Assembly: GCF_000341105.1 (NCBI RefSeq)
Contig: NZ_ANBB01000067.1
Span: 1-64,000, forward strand
From: Nocardiopsis potens DSM 45234
Lineage (GTDB): Bacteria > Actinomycetota > Actinomycetes > Streptosporangiales > Streptosporangiaceae
Length of the DNA stretch: 64,000 nucleotides
Reading direction: 5' to 3'
In this document: positions 1 to 8,455 of the stretch, piece by piece
Position numbering within the stretch: the stretch's first letter is position 1
How the letters are laid out: each line of letters starts with the position of its first letter
Position numbers and translations under genes: made by a program
Notes under the pieces: model-generated
The model's input: the letters and a program-made list of their open reading frames with translations, nothing else
Told to the model about the DNA's origin: nothing
Databases searched by the model: none

Positions 1-1164
1 GCCGAGGTAGGCCTCGGCGTCGCGCTTGAGCTTCTGCAGCACGAACGCGCTGATCTGCTGCGGCGAGAACCCCACGCCGTCGACCTCCTTCCTCCGGTCC
101 GCCCCCATCTCCCGCTTCACCGACCTGACGGTCCGGCCGGCGTTGGTCACCGCCTGCCGCTTGGCGACCTCGCCCACCAGCACCTCGCCGTTCTTGGCGA
201 AGGCGACGACGGACGGCGTGGTCCGCGCGCCTTCGGCATTGGCGATGACCGTGGGCTCTCCGCCCTCCAGCACCGAGACGACCGAGTTCGTCGTCCCCAG
301 GTCGATGCCGACCGCCCTCGATGAGCGCCTCTTCTTTCCCGCTCGGGGCCTCCCCCTTCCGATCCGGGTACGGCGGAGCCGCTCGGCGAGCTCCCTGCCG
401 TCCGGGCGGTCGTCGGGGTTCTTGGCGAGAAGGTCGAGAACCGCGCGCTCAAGCCCTTCGGGGATATCGCCCCTGTTCGACGATGGGGGAACGGGCGACT
501 TGTTCAAATGGCCGTTGATGACGGCGGGCATTCCGCCGGTGAAGGGCGGCTTCAAAGTCAGAAGCGCGTACAGGGTGCAGCCCAGACCGTACAGGTCCGT
601 TCGCGCTTCGACCGGTTGTGAATCGAACTGCTCGGGTGCCATATAAGGCAGGCTTCCGACCGGCCCCCGGGTGAGGCCGCGGGTGGCGCCGTCCATCCAC
701 GCTATACCGAAATCGCAGATCTTCACCCGCCCTCCGGTCGTTCTGAAGATGTTGGAGGGTTTGACGTCGCGGTGGACGACTCCCGCGTCGTGCGCGGCGG
801 CCAGCCCTTCGGCGGCCTGGACTCCGATGTCGAGCACGGAGTCGACGTCCAGGCCCTGGATCCGCCGGGTGAGCACCCGTTCGAGGTCTTCCCCTTCGAG
901 GAGTTCGAGCACCAGGTACGCATGGCCGTCGTCCTCGCCGGTATCGAACACCTTGGCGATCGAGGGGTGGTCCAGGCGGGCGGCGGCCCGCCCTTCCCGG
1001 CGGAGCCGGGCCCCGATCTCGGCAGAGGATTCCTCGAGAACGAGTTTGACCGCCACGAACCGGTCCAGGGGCAGATCCAGAGCGCGCCAGACCTGGCCCA
1101 TTCCTCCCCGCCCGAGCCCGGCCTCCAGCCGGTACCTGCCGTTGAGGACCGTCCCCTGCCGCAT
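1..1164 (-). CDS. Ser/Thr protein kinase fused in frame to Hsp70 (DnaK) ATPase domain, 3' part beyond window
   Basis: I read 388 codons without a stop from ATG at 1164 to the window edge. Residues 10-260 are a Hanks-type kinase: glycine loop GRGGMGQV near 18-25, VAVK lysine at 40, HRDVKPSN at 131-138, DFG at 151-153, MAPEQ at 174-178. A short basic linker (about 266-283) follows, then DnaK begins at 284 with [11 protein letters not shown], the phosphate-1 loop of the Hsp70 ATPase, and continues with clear DnaK sequence ([21 protein letters not shown]) to the edge. No ATG or GTG lies at the junction, so a separate DnaK start is unlikely. No membrane segment is seen. AGGAGAGG lies just before the ATG. 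Phosphorylation of itself or of chaperone clients is inference. Confidence 0.85.
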   Translation of the reverse strand, partial: MRQGTVLNGRYRLEAGLGRGGMGQVWRALDLPLDRFVAVKLVLEESSAEIGARLRREGRAAARLDHPSIAKVFDTGEDDGHAYLVLELLEGEDLERVLTRRIQGLDVDSVLDIGVQAAEGLAAAHDAGVVHRDVKPSNIFRTTGGRVKICDFGIAWMDGATRGLTRGPVGSLPYMAPEQFDSQPVEARTDLYGLGCTLYALLTLKPPFTGGMPAVINGHLNKSPVPPSSNRGDIPEGLERAVLDLLAKNPDDRPDGRELAERLRRTRIGRGRPRAGKKRRSSRAVGIDLGTTNSVVSVLEGGEPTVIANAEGARTTPSVVAFAKNGEVLVGEVAKRQAVTNAGRTVRSVKREMGADRRKEVDGVGFSPQQISAFVLQKLKRDAEAYLG

Positions 1165-1453
1165 ACCCACCTCTCCTGAATCCTGCGGCCGGACCTGCGA
1201 CCACAGGTCGGCTTCGTGCTGACACCCGTGCTCTCGAGAACGGAAGACGGACCTGCCCTCCTCAATGTACGCGGCCCTTCCGACCGATTCCGATGGGAGG
1301 CGGGGATCGGTCCCGTGAACCAGGATTTCTCCGCTCGCTGAGACCGAACTCGTGACGCCGCAGGGGCGCTCCGGACGCCTGCGACGCGGGCCCCGCCACC
1401 GCGGACCGGACGAAACCTCTCACGACCCCTCCCCCCACCCCCGGGAGGACACG
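1165..1453. other. Intergenic region upstream of the kinase-Hsp70 gene
   Basis: No gene is supported here. The stretch holds the divergent 5' regions of the kinase-Hsp70 gene (minus strand) and of the decayed small gene that begins with GTG at 1454. I saw no convincing promoter or hairpin. Confidence 0.4.
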
Positions 1454-1890
1454 GTGAGCAATGGCAAATTCGGAGACATCCAGGTCGACAGGGGCGACCT
1501 ATTTCCAAAGCAGAGCAGTGAGGCCCATGCGCCCCCGAAGGACACCACTCTCAAAAGGGCCCCTATTCAGAGATCCGCATGCCGTTCCTCTCTGACGCCT
1601 TCAGGGTCGAGGCACCCTTGAACCACAACGCCGTCGAGAAGAAGACGAAACCGGAGGTCGACACTAAGGGCACTGAAACGAAAAGGACTTCAACAAAAGC
1701 AACGCCGTGGCCATCCACTCCGACTCCTCGAAATGCCCCAAAGGCTCCCCCGAGGACAAGAATAAAGAGTTCAAGAGCCTATACGGCGAGCACACCATCC
1801 TGGCGACCTTCCTCAACCAGACCGAAAACTCAGCGCCCACGAGCGACCAACTCGGGATCGCCCGGACCCCGCGCACGCGGGGAGCACCGC
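1454..1890 (+). pseudogene. Decayed small gene, possibly WXG100/ESX-like
   Basis: A GTG at 1454 has GGGAGG just upstream and opens VSNGKFGDIQVDRGDL. The reading then appears to shift frame twice. The stretch around 1570-1690 reads as YSEIRMPFLSDAF and later NHNAVEKKTKPEVDTKGTE in a second frame, and about 1690-1875 reads as FNKSNAVAIHSDSSK in a third. Together these would form one helical, charged protein of about 140 residues, resembling the small secreted WXG100-type proteins of actinomycetes. Base composition is lower in GC than the neighbours. It ends where the CRISPR array begins. The family assignment is a guess; the frameshifted appearance is what I see. Confidence 0.3.
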
Positions 1891-2315
1891 GGTGAGCGCG
1901 GGGCGCGAGCGTGCATGGAGGACTCACCCCCGCGCATGCGGGGAGCACCTGCTGGCACTCCGGGCAGCGGCTCAGGCGGGTGGGCTCACCCCCGCGCATG
2001 CGGGGAGCACCTGCCCGGCGGTCCGGAGGAGCCCCCGATGGGGGGCTCACCCCCGCGCATGCGGGGAGCACCTGCCCGGCGGTCCGGAGGAGCCCCCGAT
2101 GGGGGGCTCACCCCCGCGCATGCGGGGAGCACGATGCGCAGGTACGGGGCCTTGGAATCCGCGCGGGCTCACCCCCGCACATGCGGGGAGCACTCGCCGA
2201 GGTTGGCGCGGGTGTCGGTGTCGAGGGGCTCACCCCCGCACATGCGGGGAGCACCCCCACGGCCCGGCCGACCACGCCCCGATCATCGGCTCACCCCCGC
2301 ACATGCGGGGAGCAC
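1860..2315 (-). CRISPR. CRISPR array 1 (type I-E-like repeats), 8 repeats, 7 spacers
   Basis: Repeats of 28 nt end at 1887, 1948, 2010, 2071, 2132, 2193, 2254 and 2315, a period of 61 (once 62). On the minus strand the repeat starts GTGCTCCCCGC and ends GCGGGGGTGAGCC, so it forms the GC-rich hairpin of type I-E repeats. The left-most copy (1860-1887) is degenerate, as expected at the trailer end, so the leader should lie to the right (2316 onward). Copies ending at 2193-2315 carry a one-base variant (GCAC in place of GCGC, plus strand). Spacers at 2011-2043 and 2072-2104 are identical. No cas gene is adjacent, and the region to the right does not share the leader motif of arrays 2 and 3. Confidence 0.93.
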
Positions 2316-2485
2316 CCTTCACGAACTGCAGCGATGCAGGGCGTTATCAAAACTTGATGTTTTTGACGGCTCACCCTGTCCTCGATTGTCCTCGGTCGAA
2401 GTGAACGGCTCCTCCGGCATGATCGCAGTACCGGAGTGCGGTCAGAGGCGGATCGGGAGAATCACTTCCCAAACGGACGGGGCCG
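2316..2485. other. Putative leader side of CRISPR array 1
   Basis: This stretch follows the best-conserved repeat of array 1. It contains an AT-richer patch around 2348-2367 and a fragment at 2368 that resembles the first bases of a repeat. It lacks the ACTCGTTGACCTGG block that abuts arrays 2 and 3, so it may be a different or inactive leader. Confidence 0.35.
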
Positions 2486-3247
2486 CTACCACTGGAGAGT
2501 CAGACCGAGCGAGCGCTCCAGGCCCGCCGCCCCCTTGTCGGTGACGTGGACGACGCGCGGCGCCGTGCCCCAGCGCACCCAGTCCAGTGCGAAGAGTCGG
2601 GCCGTCAGCGCCGCGCCGAGTCCGCCGGCCAGGTGGTGCCGGTGCTCGCTCCAGTCGACGCAGTAGAGCACGGCGGGGCGGCGGGGCGGCAGCCGGTCGG
2701 CGTCGATGCCGAGTTCGCGGAGCCTTGTCCGACCGGTTTCGGTGAGTTCGTAGCGGATGTCGCGTCCGTAGGAGGCGGGGCGGTCGCGCACGGCCTCATC
2801 CGGGCGGTGGACGCCGTCGTAGCCGGTCAGCACTCCGCGGTCGAGCAGCGCGCCCATCAAGGCGGTGCCGAGTCGCCCGGCCAGGTGGTCGTAGCAGGTG
2901 CGGGCGCGGTGCAGGGCGTTGGTGCGGTTGCTCTGCTTCAGCGAGGTGATGGGCAGCGGCGGCGCGATCAGGGCGAGGGCCTCCAAGGCGGCCGAGACGT
3001 CCGGACCGGCCAGGCGGTAGTAGCGGTGCCGGCCCTGCCGGCTGACCGTGACGAACTCGCCCTCGACCAGCTTGGCCAGGTGCACGCTGGCGGTGGCGGC
3101 GCTGACGCCCGCCTCGCCGGCGAGTGCGCTCGCGGGCAGCGCGCGGCCGTCGGCCAGGCACTTGAGCATCCGGGCGCGCGAGGGGTCGGCGATCAGCGCC
3201 GCGGCGCGGGCGATGTCGGTCTGCTGCTTGAGCGGTTCGTCCACCAT
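2486..3247 (-). CDS. ArsR-family winged-helix transcriptional regulator
   Basis: The 253-residue protein opens with an ArsR-type DNA-binding domain (about residues 8-95): IADPSRARMLKCLADG, then LAGEAGVSAATASVHLAKL as the recognition helix region, then a wing around RQGRHRYYRL. No ArsR-type metal-binding CxC pair is seen in the recognition helix. The C-terminal part (100-253) has conserved CYDHLAGRLG and CVDWSEHRHHLAGGLG segments typical of longer actinomycete members, which may sense an organic ligand. The gene is divergent from an MFS exporter, starting 64 nt away, so it probably represses that pump and itself. Ligand unknown. Confidence 0.85.
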   Translation of the reverse strand: MVDEPLKQQTDIARAAALIADPSRARMLKCLADGRALPASALAGEAGVSAATASVHLAKLVEGEFVTVSRQGRHRYYRLAGPDVSAALEALALIAPPLPITSLKQSNRTNALHRARTCYDHLAGRLGTALMGALLDRGVLTGYDGVHRPDEAVRDRPASYGRDIRYELTETGRTRLRELGIDADRLPPRRPAVLYCVDWSEHRHHLAGGLGAALTARLFALDWVRWGTAPRVVHVTDKGAAGLERSLGLTLQW

Positions 3248-3298
3248 GGCCGCAGCCTACGACGCCGACACTTTGATGTGCGACGAAGTATCCGGCTT

Positions 3299-3310
3299 CG
3301 ATGATCATCG
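3299..3310. promoter_or_regulatory. Palindrome in the ArsR-MFS divergent region
   Basis: CGATGATCATCG is a perfect 12-bp palindrome ending one base before the ATG (3312) of the MFS gene. A looser dyad, ACTTTGATGT/GCGACGAAGT, lies upstream in the same 64-nt gap. Either could be the ArsR-type operator; position over the translation start would allow tight repression. Confidence 0.4.
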
Positions 3311-3311
3311 C

Positions 3312-4790
3312 ATGAGAGCAACGCACCCCGCCGCTCGCAGCGGGCCGGCCAGGCGGTCGGCGGCCGGACGGGCCGCCGGCGCCCCTCGGCCCGCGCTCGC
3401 CGCGGCTCCGCTGATCGCGCTCAGCCTGGGCTACTTCCTCGTCATGCTCGACGTCACCGCCGTCAACGTGGCCCTCCCCGGCGTCCGCGCCTCACTCGGC
3501 GCCGGTGCCACCGCCCTGCAGTGGATCGTCGACGGCTACAGCACCCTCTTCGCCGCCCTGCTGCTGGTCGGCGGCGCGCTCGCCGACCGCGCCGGCCACC
3601 GCCCCGTGTTCCTGGCCGGACTCGGCGTCTTCGCCGCCGCCTCGCTGGCCTGCGCTCTCGCCGGGTCACCGGCATCGCTGATCGCCGGCAGGCTGGCGCA
3701 GGGCGCGGGGGCGGCGCTGCTGGTGCCCGCCTCCCTCGGCCTGCTCCAGGCCACCCATCCCGACCCCGCGCTGCGCGCCCGCGCCGTCGCCGTCTGGGGC
3801 CTGGTCGCCTCGGTGGCCTTCGGCGCCGGACCGGTGGCCGGCGGGCTGCTGGTCTCCGCCGGCGGCTGGCGCGCGGTGTTCTGGCTGAACCTCCCCGTCG
3901 CCGTCCTCGCCGCCGCCCTCACCCTGCGCCACCTCCCGCCCGCCGCCCGGCCCCGGGACACGCGGTGGAAGGCGGACCCGCTCGGTCAGCTCCTCTGCGT
4001 GGCCGGCCTCATCGCGCTGACCGGCGGGCTCAACGAGGCGGGCGCGCGCGGCTGGACCTCGCCCGCGGTGCTCTCCGCGCTGGGCCTGGGCGTCGCCGCC
4101 CTGGCCGCCTTCGCCGCCGTGGAACGCGCCCTCGAGGCGCGCGCCCGCGCAGGCGGACGACGCGCCCCGCTGCTCCCGCCGTCCCTGTTCCGCACCCCCT
4201 CCTTCGCCTCCACCGCGGCCATCGGCCTGCTCATCAGCCTCGGCTACTACGGCATGCTGTTCCTGGCCACCCTGTACTTCCAGCAGGAGCGCGGCTTCAG
4301 CCCCCTGGCCACCGGCCTCGCCCTGCTGCCGTCGGTGTGCACGGGGCTGGTCGCCGCCCCGCTGCTCAGCCGGATCGCCGCCCGCACCGGCCCGTACCCG
4401 CCCATGGCCGCCGGCCTCGCACTGGGCACGCTCGGCTTCCTCGGCTGGCTGCCGGCCGGGCCCCACACCCCCTATCCCGTGCTGCTGTTCGCCTTGACCG
4501 CCACCGGCCTCGGCCAGACGCTGACGGCGCTCGCCGCCACGGCCGCCGTCATCGACGCCGCGCCCGCCGCCCTCGCGGGCACCGCCTCCGCGGTCTTCAA
4601 CGTCTCCCGGCAGGTCGGCAGCGCCGTCGGAGTGGCCCTGTCCGGCACGTTCGCCGCAGCGGCGGCGGACTTCACGGCGGGCCTGCGGCTGTCGGCCGGC
4701 CTCGCCGCGGCGGCCTTCGCGACCGGCACCCTGCTCGCCTTCGCCGCCCGCCGCCGGACCGCCGGCGCCCCTGCGGCGCAAGGCCGCTGA
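3312..4790 (+). CDS. MFS drug exporter, DHA2 (14-TMS) type
   Basis: The 492-residue protein has the DHA2 pattern: MLDVTAVNVALPGVR in the first membrane helix, QWIVDGYSTLFAALLL in the second, motif A-like GGALADRAGHR after it, and GRLAQGAGAALLVPAS in helix 4. About 14 hydrophobic helices follow. Family members export drugs or dyes by proton antiport in the cytoplasmic membrane. I chose ATG 3312 because upstream codons in this frame overlap the antisense ArsR gene and a basic leader precedes the first helix. There is no good ribosome binding site, so the message may be nearly leaderless. It is divergent from the ArsR regulator and followed 57 nt later by a PhzF-like gene. Confidence 0.88.
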   Translation: MRATHPAARSGPARRSAAGRAAGAPRPALAAAPLIALSLGYFLVMLDVTAVNVALPGVRASLGAGATALQWIVDGYSTLFAALLLVGGALADRAGHRPVFLAGLGVFAAASLACALAGSPASLIAGRLAQGAGAALLVPASLGLLQATHPDPALRARAVAVWGLVASVAFGAGPVAGGLLVSAGGWRAVFWLNLPVAVLAAALTLRHLPPAARPRDTRWKADPLGQLLCVAGLIALTGGLNEAGARGWTSPAVLSALGLGVAALAAFAAVERALEARARAGGRRAPLLPPSLFRTPSFASTAAIGLLISLGYYGMLFLATLYFQQERGFSPLATGLALLPSVCTGLVAAPLLSRIAARTGPYPPMAAGLALGTLGFLGWLPAGPHTPYPVLLFALTATGLGQTLTALAATAAVIDAAPAALAGTASAVFNVSRQVGSAVGVALSGTFAAAAADFTAGLRLSAGLAAAAFATGTLLAFAARRRTAGAPAAQGR

Positions 4791-4847
4791 CCCCGGCCCG
4801 CCGCCCGGCGGGCCGTCAAGGACCCCCGCAAGAAAGGACGATCGACC

Positions 4848-5765
4848 ATGACGAACCCGACGACTCCCACCGCGACCGGACCGGCCCGCCCCCTGACCGC
4901 CGAGGTGCTGCACTACGCCGCCTTCACCACCGACCCCGGCGGAGGCAACGGCGCCGGGGTCGTCCTGGACGCCTCCGGCCTCGGCGACGCCGAGATGCTG
5001 GGGATCGCCTCCGAACTGGGCTACTCGGAGTCCGCCTTCGTCACCCCCGGCCCCGACCCCGACGACGACCGGTCGTTCACCCTGCGCTTCTTCAGCCCCA
5101 AGGCCGAAGTGGGCTTCTGCGGCCACGCCACCGTGGCCACCGCGGTGGCGCTCGGCGAGCGCCTCGGCGAAGGCGGCTTCGGCTTCCATACCGCCGCCGG
5201 CCACGTGCCCGTGGCCGTCCGCGAGGAGAACGGCGTACTGAAGGCCACCCTCACCAGCGTGACGCCCCGGGTGCACGAAGCGGACCCGGCCGATGTGGCC
5301 GAAGCCCTGGCGGCGCTCGACTGGCGGGCCGGCGACCTCGATGCCGCCCTGCCTCCGCGGATCGCCTTCGCGGGCGTGCGCCACCTGGTGCTGGCGGCCG
5401 CGACCCGCGAGCGCCTGGCCGACCTCGACTACGACTTCGACCGGCTGGCGCGGCTGATGCGGCGGCTCGACCTGACCACCGTCCAGCTGGTGTGGCGCGA
5501 AGCCGCGACCGTCTTCCACGTCCGCGACCCGTTCCCGATCGGCGGCGTGGTGGAGGACGCCGCGACGGGCGCCGCGGCCGCGGCGTTCGGCGCCTACGCC
5601 CGCGACCTGGCCCTCGTCCCGGCGGAGGCGAGGCTCGTCCTCCACCAGGGCCACGACATGGGCCGCCCGTCGCTACTGGAGGTCGACCTGGTCGCCGGCG
5701 ACCCGCGGGTGGGCGTCACCGGGGCCGCGATCGGCATCCGGCCGGCGGAGGCGCCGCGGCCGTAG
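4848..5765 (+). CDS. PhzF-family isomerase
   Basis: The 305-residue product matches the PhzF/diaminopimelate epimerase-like fold. The N-terminal half contains GGGNGAGVVLDASGL, then GYSESAFV in which Glu61 fits the catalytic acid of the family, and FSPKAEVGFCGHAT, the conserved GHAT block. The C-terminal half contains GGVVEDAATGAAAAAFGAYA, the second signature. PhzF itself isomerises trans-2,3-dihydro-3-hydroxyanthranilate, but most relatives have unknown substrates and no phenazine genes are nearby. GAAAGGA lies 9 nt before the ATG. It probably shares transcription with the MFS pump upstream, so both may answer the same ArsR regulator. Confidence 0.85.
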   Translation: MTNPTTPTATGPARPLTAEVLHYAAFTTDPGGGNGAGVVLDASGLGDAEMLGIASELGYSESAFVTPGPDPDDDRSFTLRFFSPKAEVGFCGHATVATAVALGERLGEGGFGFHTAAGHVPVAVREENGVLKATLTSVTPRVHEADPADVAEALAALDWRAGDLDAALPPRIAFAGVRHLVLAAATRERLADLDYDFDRLARLMRRLDLTTVQLVWREAATVFHVRDPFPIGGVVEDAATGAAAAAFGAYARDLALVPAEARLVLHQGHDMGRPSLLEVDLVAGDPRVGVTGAAIGIRPAEAPRP

Positions 5766-5774
5766 CGGGACACC

Positions 5775-5807
5775 GCTGGGCCGGCGCGCGAACCGCGCCG
5801 GCCCAGC
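5775..5807 (+). terminator. Hairpin after the PhzF gene
   Basis: A perfect 14-bp stem (5775-5788 with 5794-5807, arms GCTGGGCCGGCGCG and its complement) with a 5-nt loop starts 9 nt after the stop codon. There is no T-run, as is common in actinomycete terminators. Confidence 0.6.
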
Positions 5808-6344
5808 GCCCGGACCGCTCCCAGGCCGCCGGAGCACGGCGATCGTCGGCGCCCCGCGCGATGCCGCGGCGGCCGCGCCGGCGAAGGCAAGGGCCACCGC
5901 GGCCACCACGGGCGGGGCCCGCCGCTCCTGAGGCTGCGACGAGCCGCCGAGCGGCACGGCCGGCGCCCGCCTTCGGCGCCTCCCGCCTGCCCGAATCCGA
6001 TCATGCGAGGGCAGGCGCCGCTTCCGGTCGCTCCCCCGGACGGCTTTCGGGGAGGGCCTCAACGTGGCGGACCCCGGGCGTCCGGTCCGAGGTGCCGGCG
6101 GATCGCGCCGGGCCCGCGGACGGCCGACTCACCCCCCATACGCGGGGAGCAGGATCCGGAGAAGGCCCGGGCCGAGCGCGACGGGTTCCGTGCGGTGGTC
6201 CGGCCCCCGGTAGGGGCAGCGGGCGGGAGGGCGCACCCTCGGCGGCCGGGCGCGGCTCCGGCGGCCGTCCGCGCCGGCCTCGGCGGGACCCGCCGGATCG
6301 GGGGACGGCGGCGGGCGGCATACCGCCGGCCGACAGGGCGGCGG
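5808..6344. other. Gene-poor stretch with a solitary CRISPR-like repeat
   Basis: Apart from the isolated repeat at 6126-6152 I see no supported gene. Open frames here look like the random frames of GC-rich DNA: no plausible start with ribosome binding site, and arginine/proline-rich translations. Confidence 0.4.
6126..6152 (-). repeat. Solitary degenerate CRISPR-like repeat
   Basis: The plus strand reads GACTCACCCC then CCATACGCGGGGAGCAG. It matches the repeats of array 1 (GACTCACCCCC start, as in the copy at 1921) and ends GGGGAGCAG as in array 3. No second copy lies 61 nt to either side. It may be a relic of a lost array or a solo repeat. Confidence 0.6.
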
Positions 6345-7043
6345 TCAATCACCGCCGTCGCCCCCGTCTCCGAAGCCGCCGCCGTCGCCGCCGGAGCCGC
6401 CGCCGGAGCCGCCGCTGTAGCCCGCGCCGCCGCTGCGGTCGGTGCCGTACCTGCGCTTGTACTCCCGCCACTCCCGCTGCTGCCGGTTCCACACCTGTCT
6501 GCTCATCCCCTTGGGGCGCCGAGGAGCGTTCCGGTCCTCCCCGTCGATGAGGATCACGAACCCGAGTGTCACCACGACCGTCACGGCGACGGCGACCAGG
6601 GTCAGCAGCCCTTCGAGAACCGCCCCGACCGCGTCGGCCGCGCCGCCGACCGCCTCCCGGACGCCCGGATCGGTCAAGGCCCCGGCCAGGGCCAGGAACG
6701 CGGCCCCGGCCGCGGTCCACATCGCGACGTCCAGGAGGTCGCGGATGCGGATTCGGTGGCGGGCCTCGTCCACATGGTCGGTCGCCCAGACGCACGCGGC
6801 GCACACGAGCACGTACCCGGCCAGCACCACCGAGAAGACCCTCGCGCCGGTGCTCTCCGGCCACTCGGTCACGAGCGCGATCAGGGTCATGCCCGCGCCG
6901 CCGCCGGCGGCCACCGCAGCCGAGTGGGTGAGCACGTCGTTGCGCTTCTCGGAGCGCTTCTCCCCATGAGAGCCGACCACGATCCACAGCGACCAGGCGC
7001 ACGCGAGCGCGCATCCGGCCACGATCAGCAGCATCGACGACAT
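6345..7043 (-). CDS. Membrane protein with glycine-rich C-terminal tail, function unknown
   Basis: ATG 7043 is preceded by GGAGGGG and gives 232 residues. The N-terminus is a hydrophobic helix (SSMLLIVAGCALACAWSLWI), followed by more helices around 42-57, 72-90, 103-122 and 140-165 (LLTLVAVAVTVVVTLGFVIL). A charged cytoplasmic segment then carries KGMSRQVWNRQQREWREYKR, and the last 30 residues are almost only Gly, Ser, Asp (GGSGGGSGGDGGGFGDGG). I do not recognise a named family. The tail resembles low-complexity tails of some actinobacterial membrane proteins; no function is inferred. Confidence 0.7.
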   Translation of the reverse strand: MSSMLLIVAGCALACAWSLWIVVGSHGEKRSEKRNDVLTHSAAVAAGGGAGMTLIALVTEWPESTGARVFSVVLAGYVLVCAACVWATDHVDEARHRIRIRDLLDVAMWTAAGAAFLALAGALTDPGVREAVGGAADAVGAVLEGLLTLVAVAVTVVVTLGFVILIDGEDRNAPRRPKGMSRQVWNRQQREWREYKRRYGTDRSGGAGYSGGSGGGSGGDGGGFGDGGDGGD

Positions 7044-7435
7044 GGCGCCCCTCCACGGGGTGGCGGTGGTCCGCTCCCTACCCGGCCCCGACCCCGCCGA
7101 CGACCGGCGGCGGCGGCCGGACCAGGACACCGCTCCCCGCACCGGGCGGCCCTTCCGGAACCACCGGGCGGCACGGAGGCGGTGGTCGGGCCGCCCGGGA
7201 GCCGGCGGCGGCTTTCACCGCACCGGCCTGGGCCGGCGCGGAGGGGGCGAGGAGCACCGGAACCCGGCCGGGGCCGCCGGTGAAGCGGGGCCGCTCGGCG
7301 GCGGACCGGGCTCCGCAGGCCCCGGGGCGGGGGGCGGGTGCGGCGCACGCCTCCGCTGCCCGGGCGGGCGGTTCGGCGGTGCCGGATGCGGCAGCGGCAG
7401 GCCGGACACCGCCCGGCCGGTCCGCGGGGCGCGGC
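7044..7435. other. Gene-free stretch
   Basis: No supported gene or site. Very GC-rich sequence between two minus-strand genes; it should contain the promoter of the membrane protein at 6345-7043. Confidence 0.4.
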
Positions 7436-8437
7436 TCAATCGGCCGCGCCGCCCGCGGCGCGGCGCGCGCGGCGGGACAGCTCGGCGAAGGCCTCCCGCA
7501 GCGGGGCCGGGCCGACGACTTCGATCTCGGCGTCGAAGCGCGCCAGCGCCGCGGCCAGAGCGGCCCAGGACCAGGAGCCCGCCACCAGCCTGGTCCGGTC
7601 GGGGCCGACCTCCTCGACCAGTCCGCCGTCGGCGAACGGGGCCACCTGCGCGGCCGGGAGGTCCAGGATCACCTCGCCGCGGCACGGCCAGGCGTCCTCG
7701 CCGCCGGAGCCTTTGAACCGGGAGGAGACGAAGGCCGCGACGTCGCCGCCCGGGAGGCGCCGGCGGTCGAAGCGCGGGCCGTTGGGGGTGCGCAGCGCCA
7801 TCCGGTCGGCGCGGTAGATCCGCCAGTCCGCGCGCTCCGGGTCCCAGCCGACGAGGTACCAGCCTCCGCCCCGGAACACCAGGTGGTGGGGGTGGGTCCG
7901 GCGCGGCGGGCGCGGGTCGGCGCCGTCGGGGCGGCCCGGCGGCACGTAGTCGAACCGCACCTCCTCGGCGGAGCGGACGGCGGCGCCCAGCGCGAGCAGG
8001 ACGCCGGCATCGACCCGGCGGCCGGCCCCGGGCCCGGCCTCGACCGCGGTGAGCTCGAGGGCGTCGACGCGCCGCCGCAGGCGGGAGGGGAGGACCCGGC
8101 GCAGCGTCGCCAGGGCCCGCGCGGCGCCCTCCGCGATGCCCTCCCCCGTCCCGGCCGCGATGCGCAGCGCCGCGGCGAGCGCGACGGCCTGCTCGTCGTC
8201 GAACAGCAGGGGCGGCAGTTCGGCGCCGGCTTCGAGCCGGTAGCCGCCCTCGGGCCCCCTGACCGCCTCGACCGGGTAGCCGAGTTCGCGCAGCCGGTCG
8301 ACGTCGCGGCGCACCGTGCGCCCGCTGACGCCCAGCCGCCGGGCCAGCAGCTCCCCGGGCCAGTCGCGGCGGACCTGCAGCAGCGACAGCAGCCGGAGCA
8401 GGCGGGAAGAGGTCCCGGTGGAGGAGGCGGTCGGCAT
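7436..8437 (-). CDS. YafY/WYL-domain transcriptional regulator
   Basis: The 333-residue product begins with a DeoR-like winged helix (SSRLLRLLSLLQVRRDWPG, then LARRLGVSGRTVRRDVDRL and GYPVEAVRGPEGGYRLEAG with its wing). The middle and C-terminus form a WYL domain: DYVPPGRPDG, then HHLVFRGGGWYLVGWDPERADWRIYR, in which WYL-type residues contact ligands, and RFDAEIEVVGP near the end (the WCX extension). ATG 8437 is taken because it precedes the helix-turn-helix directly. It is divergent from a VOC-fold protein with an 11-bp inverted repeat between them, a typical arrangement in which the regulator controls a glyoxalase-like gene. Confidence 0.88.
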   Translation of the reverse strand: MPTASSTGTSSRLLRLLSLLQVRRDWPGELLARRLGVSGRTVRRDVDRLRELGYPVEAVRGPEGGYRLEAGAELPPLLFDDEQAVALAAALRIAAGTGEGIAEGAARALATLRRVLPSRLRRRVDALELTAVEAGPGAGRRVDAGVLLALGAAVRSAEEVRFDYVPPGRPDGADPRPPRRTHPHHLVFRGGGWYLVGWDPERADWRIYRADRMALRTPNGPRFDRRRLPGGDVAAFVSSRFKGSGGEDAWPCRGEVILDLPAAQVAPFADGGLVEEVGPDRTRLVAGSWSWAALAAALARFDAEIEVVGPAPLREAFAELSRRARRAAGGAAD

Positions 8438-8455
8438 GTCCTTCAGGCTGCCACG

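Noticed and set aside
1579-2544. Long plus-strand frame with repeated SPPRMRGAP/HPRACGEH peptides
   Set aside because: The peptide repeats are translations of CRISPR repeats in array 1; period 61 is not a multiple of three and spacers differ.
3521-6550. 1009-codon Arg/Pro-rich frame on the plus strand
   Set aside because: Shadow of the MFS and PhzF genes in another frame; composition is typical of off-frame GC-rich DNA.
7025-7348. Minus-strand Arg/Pro-rich frame
   Set aside because: Off-frame GC-rich translation overlapping the 5' end of a supported gene.
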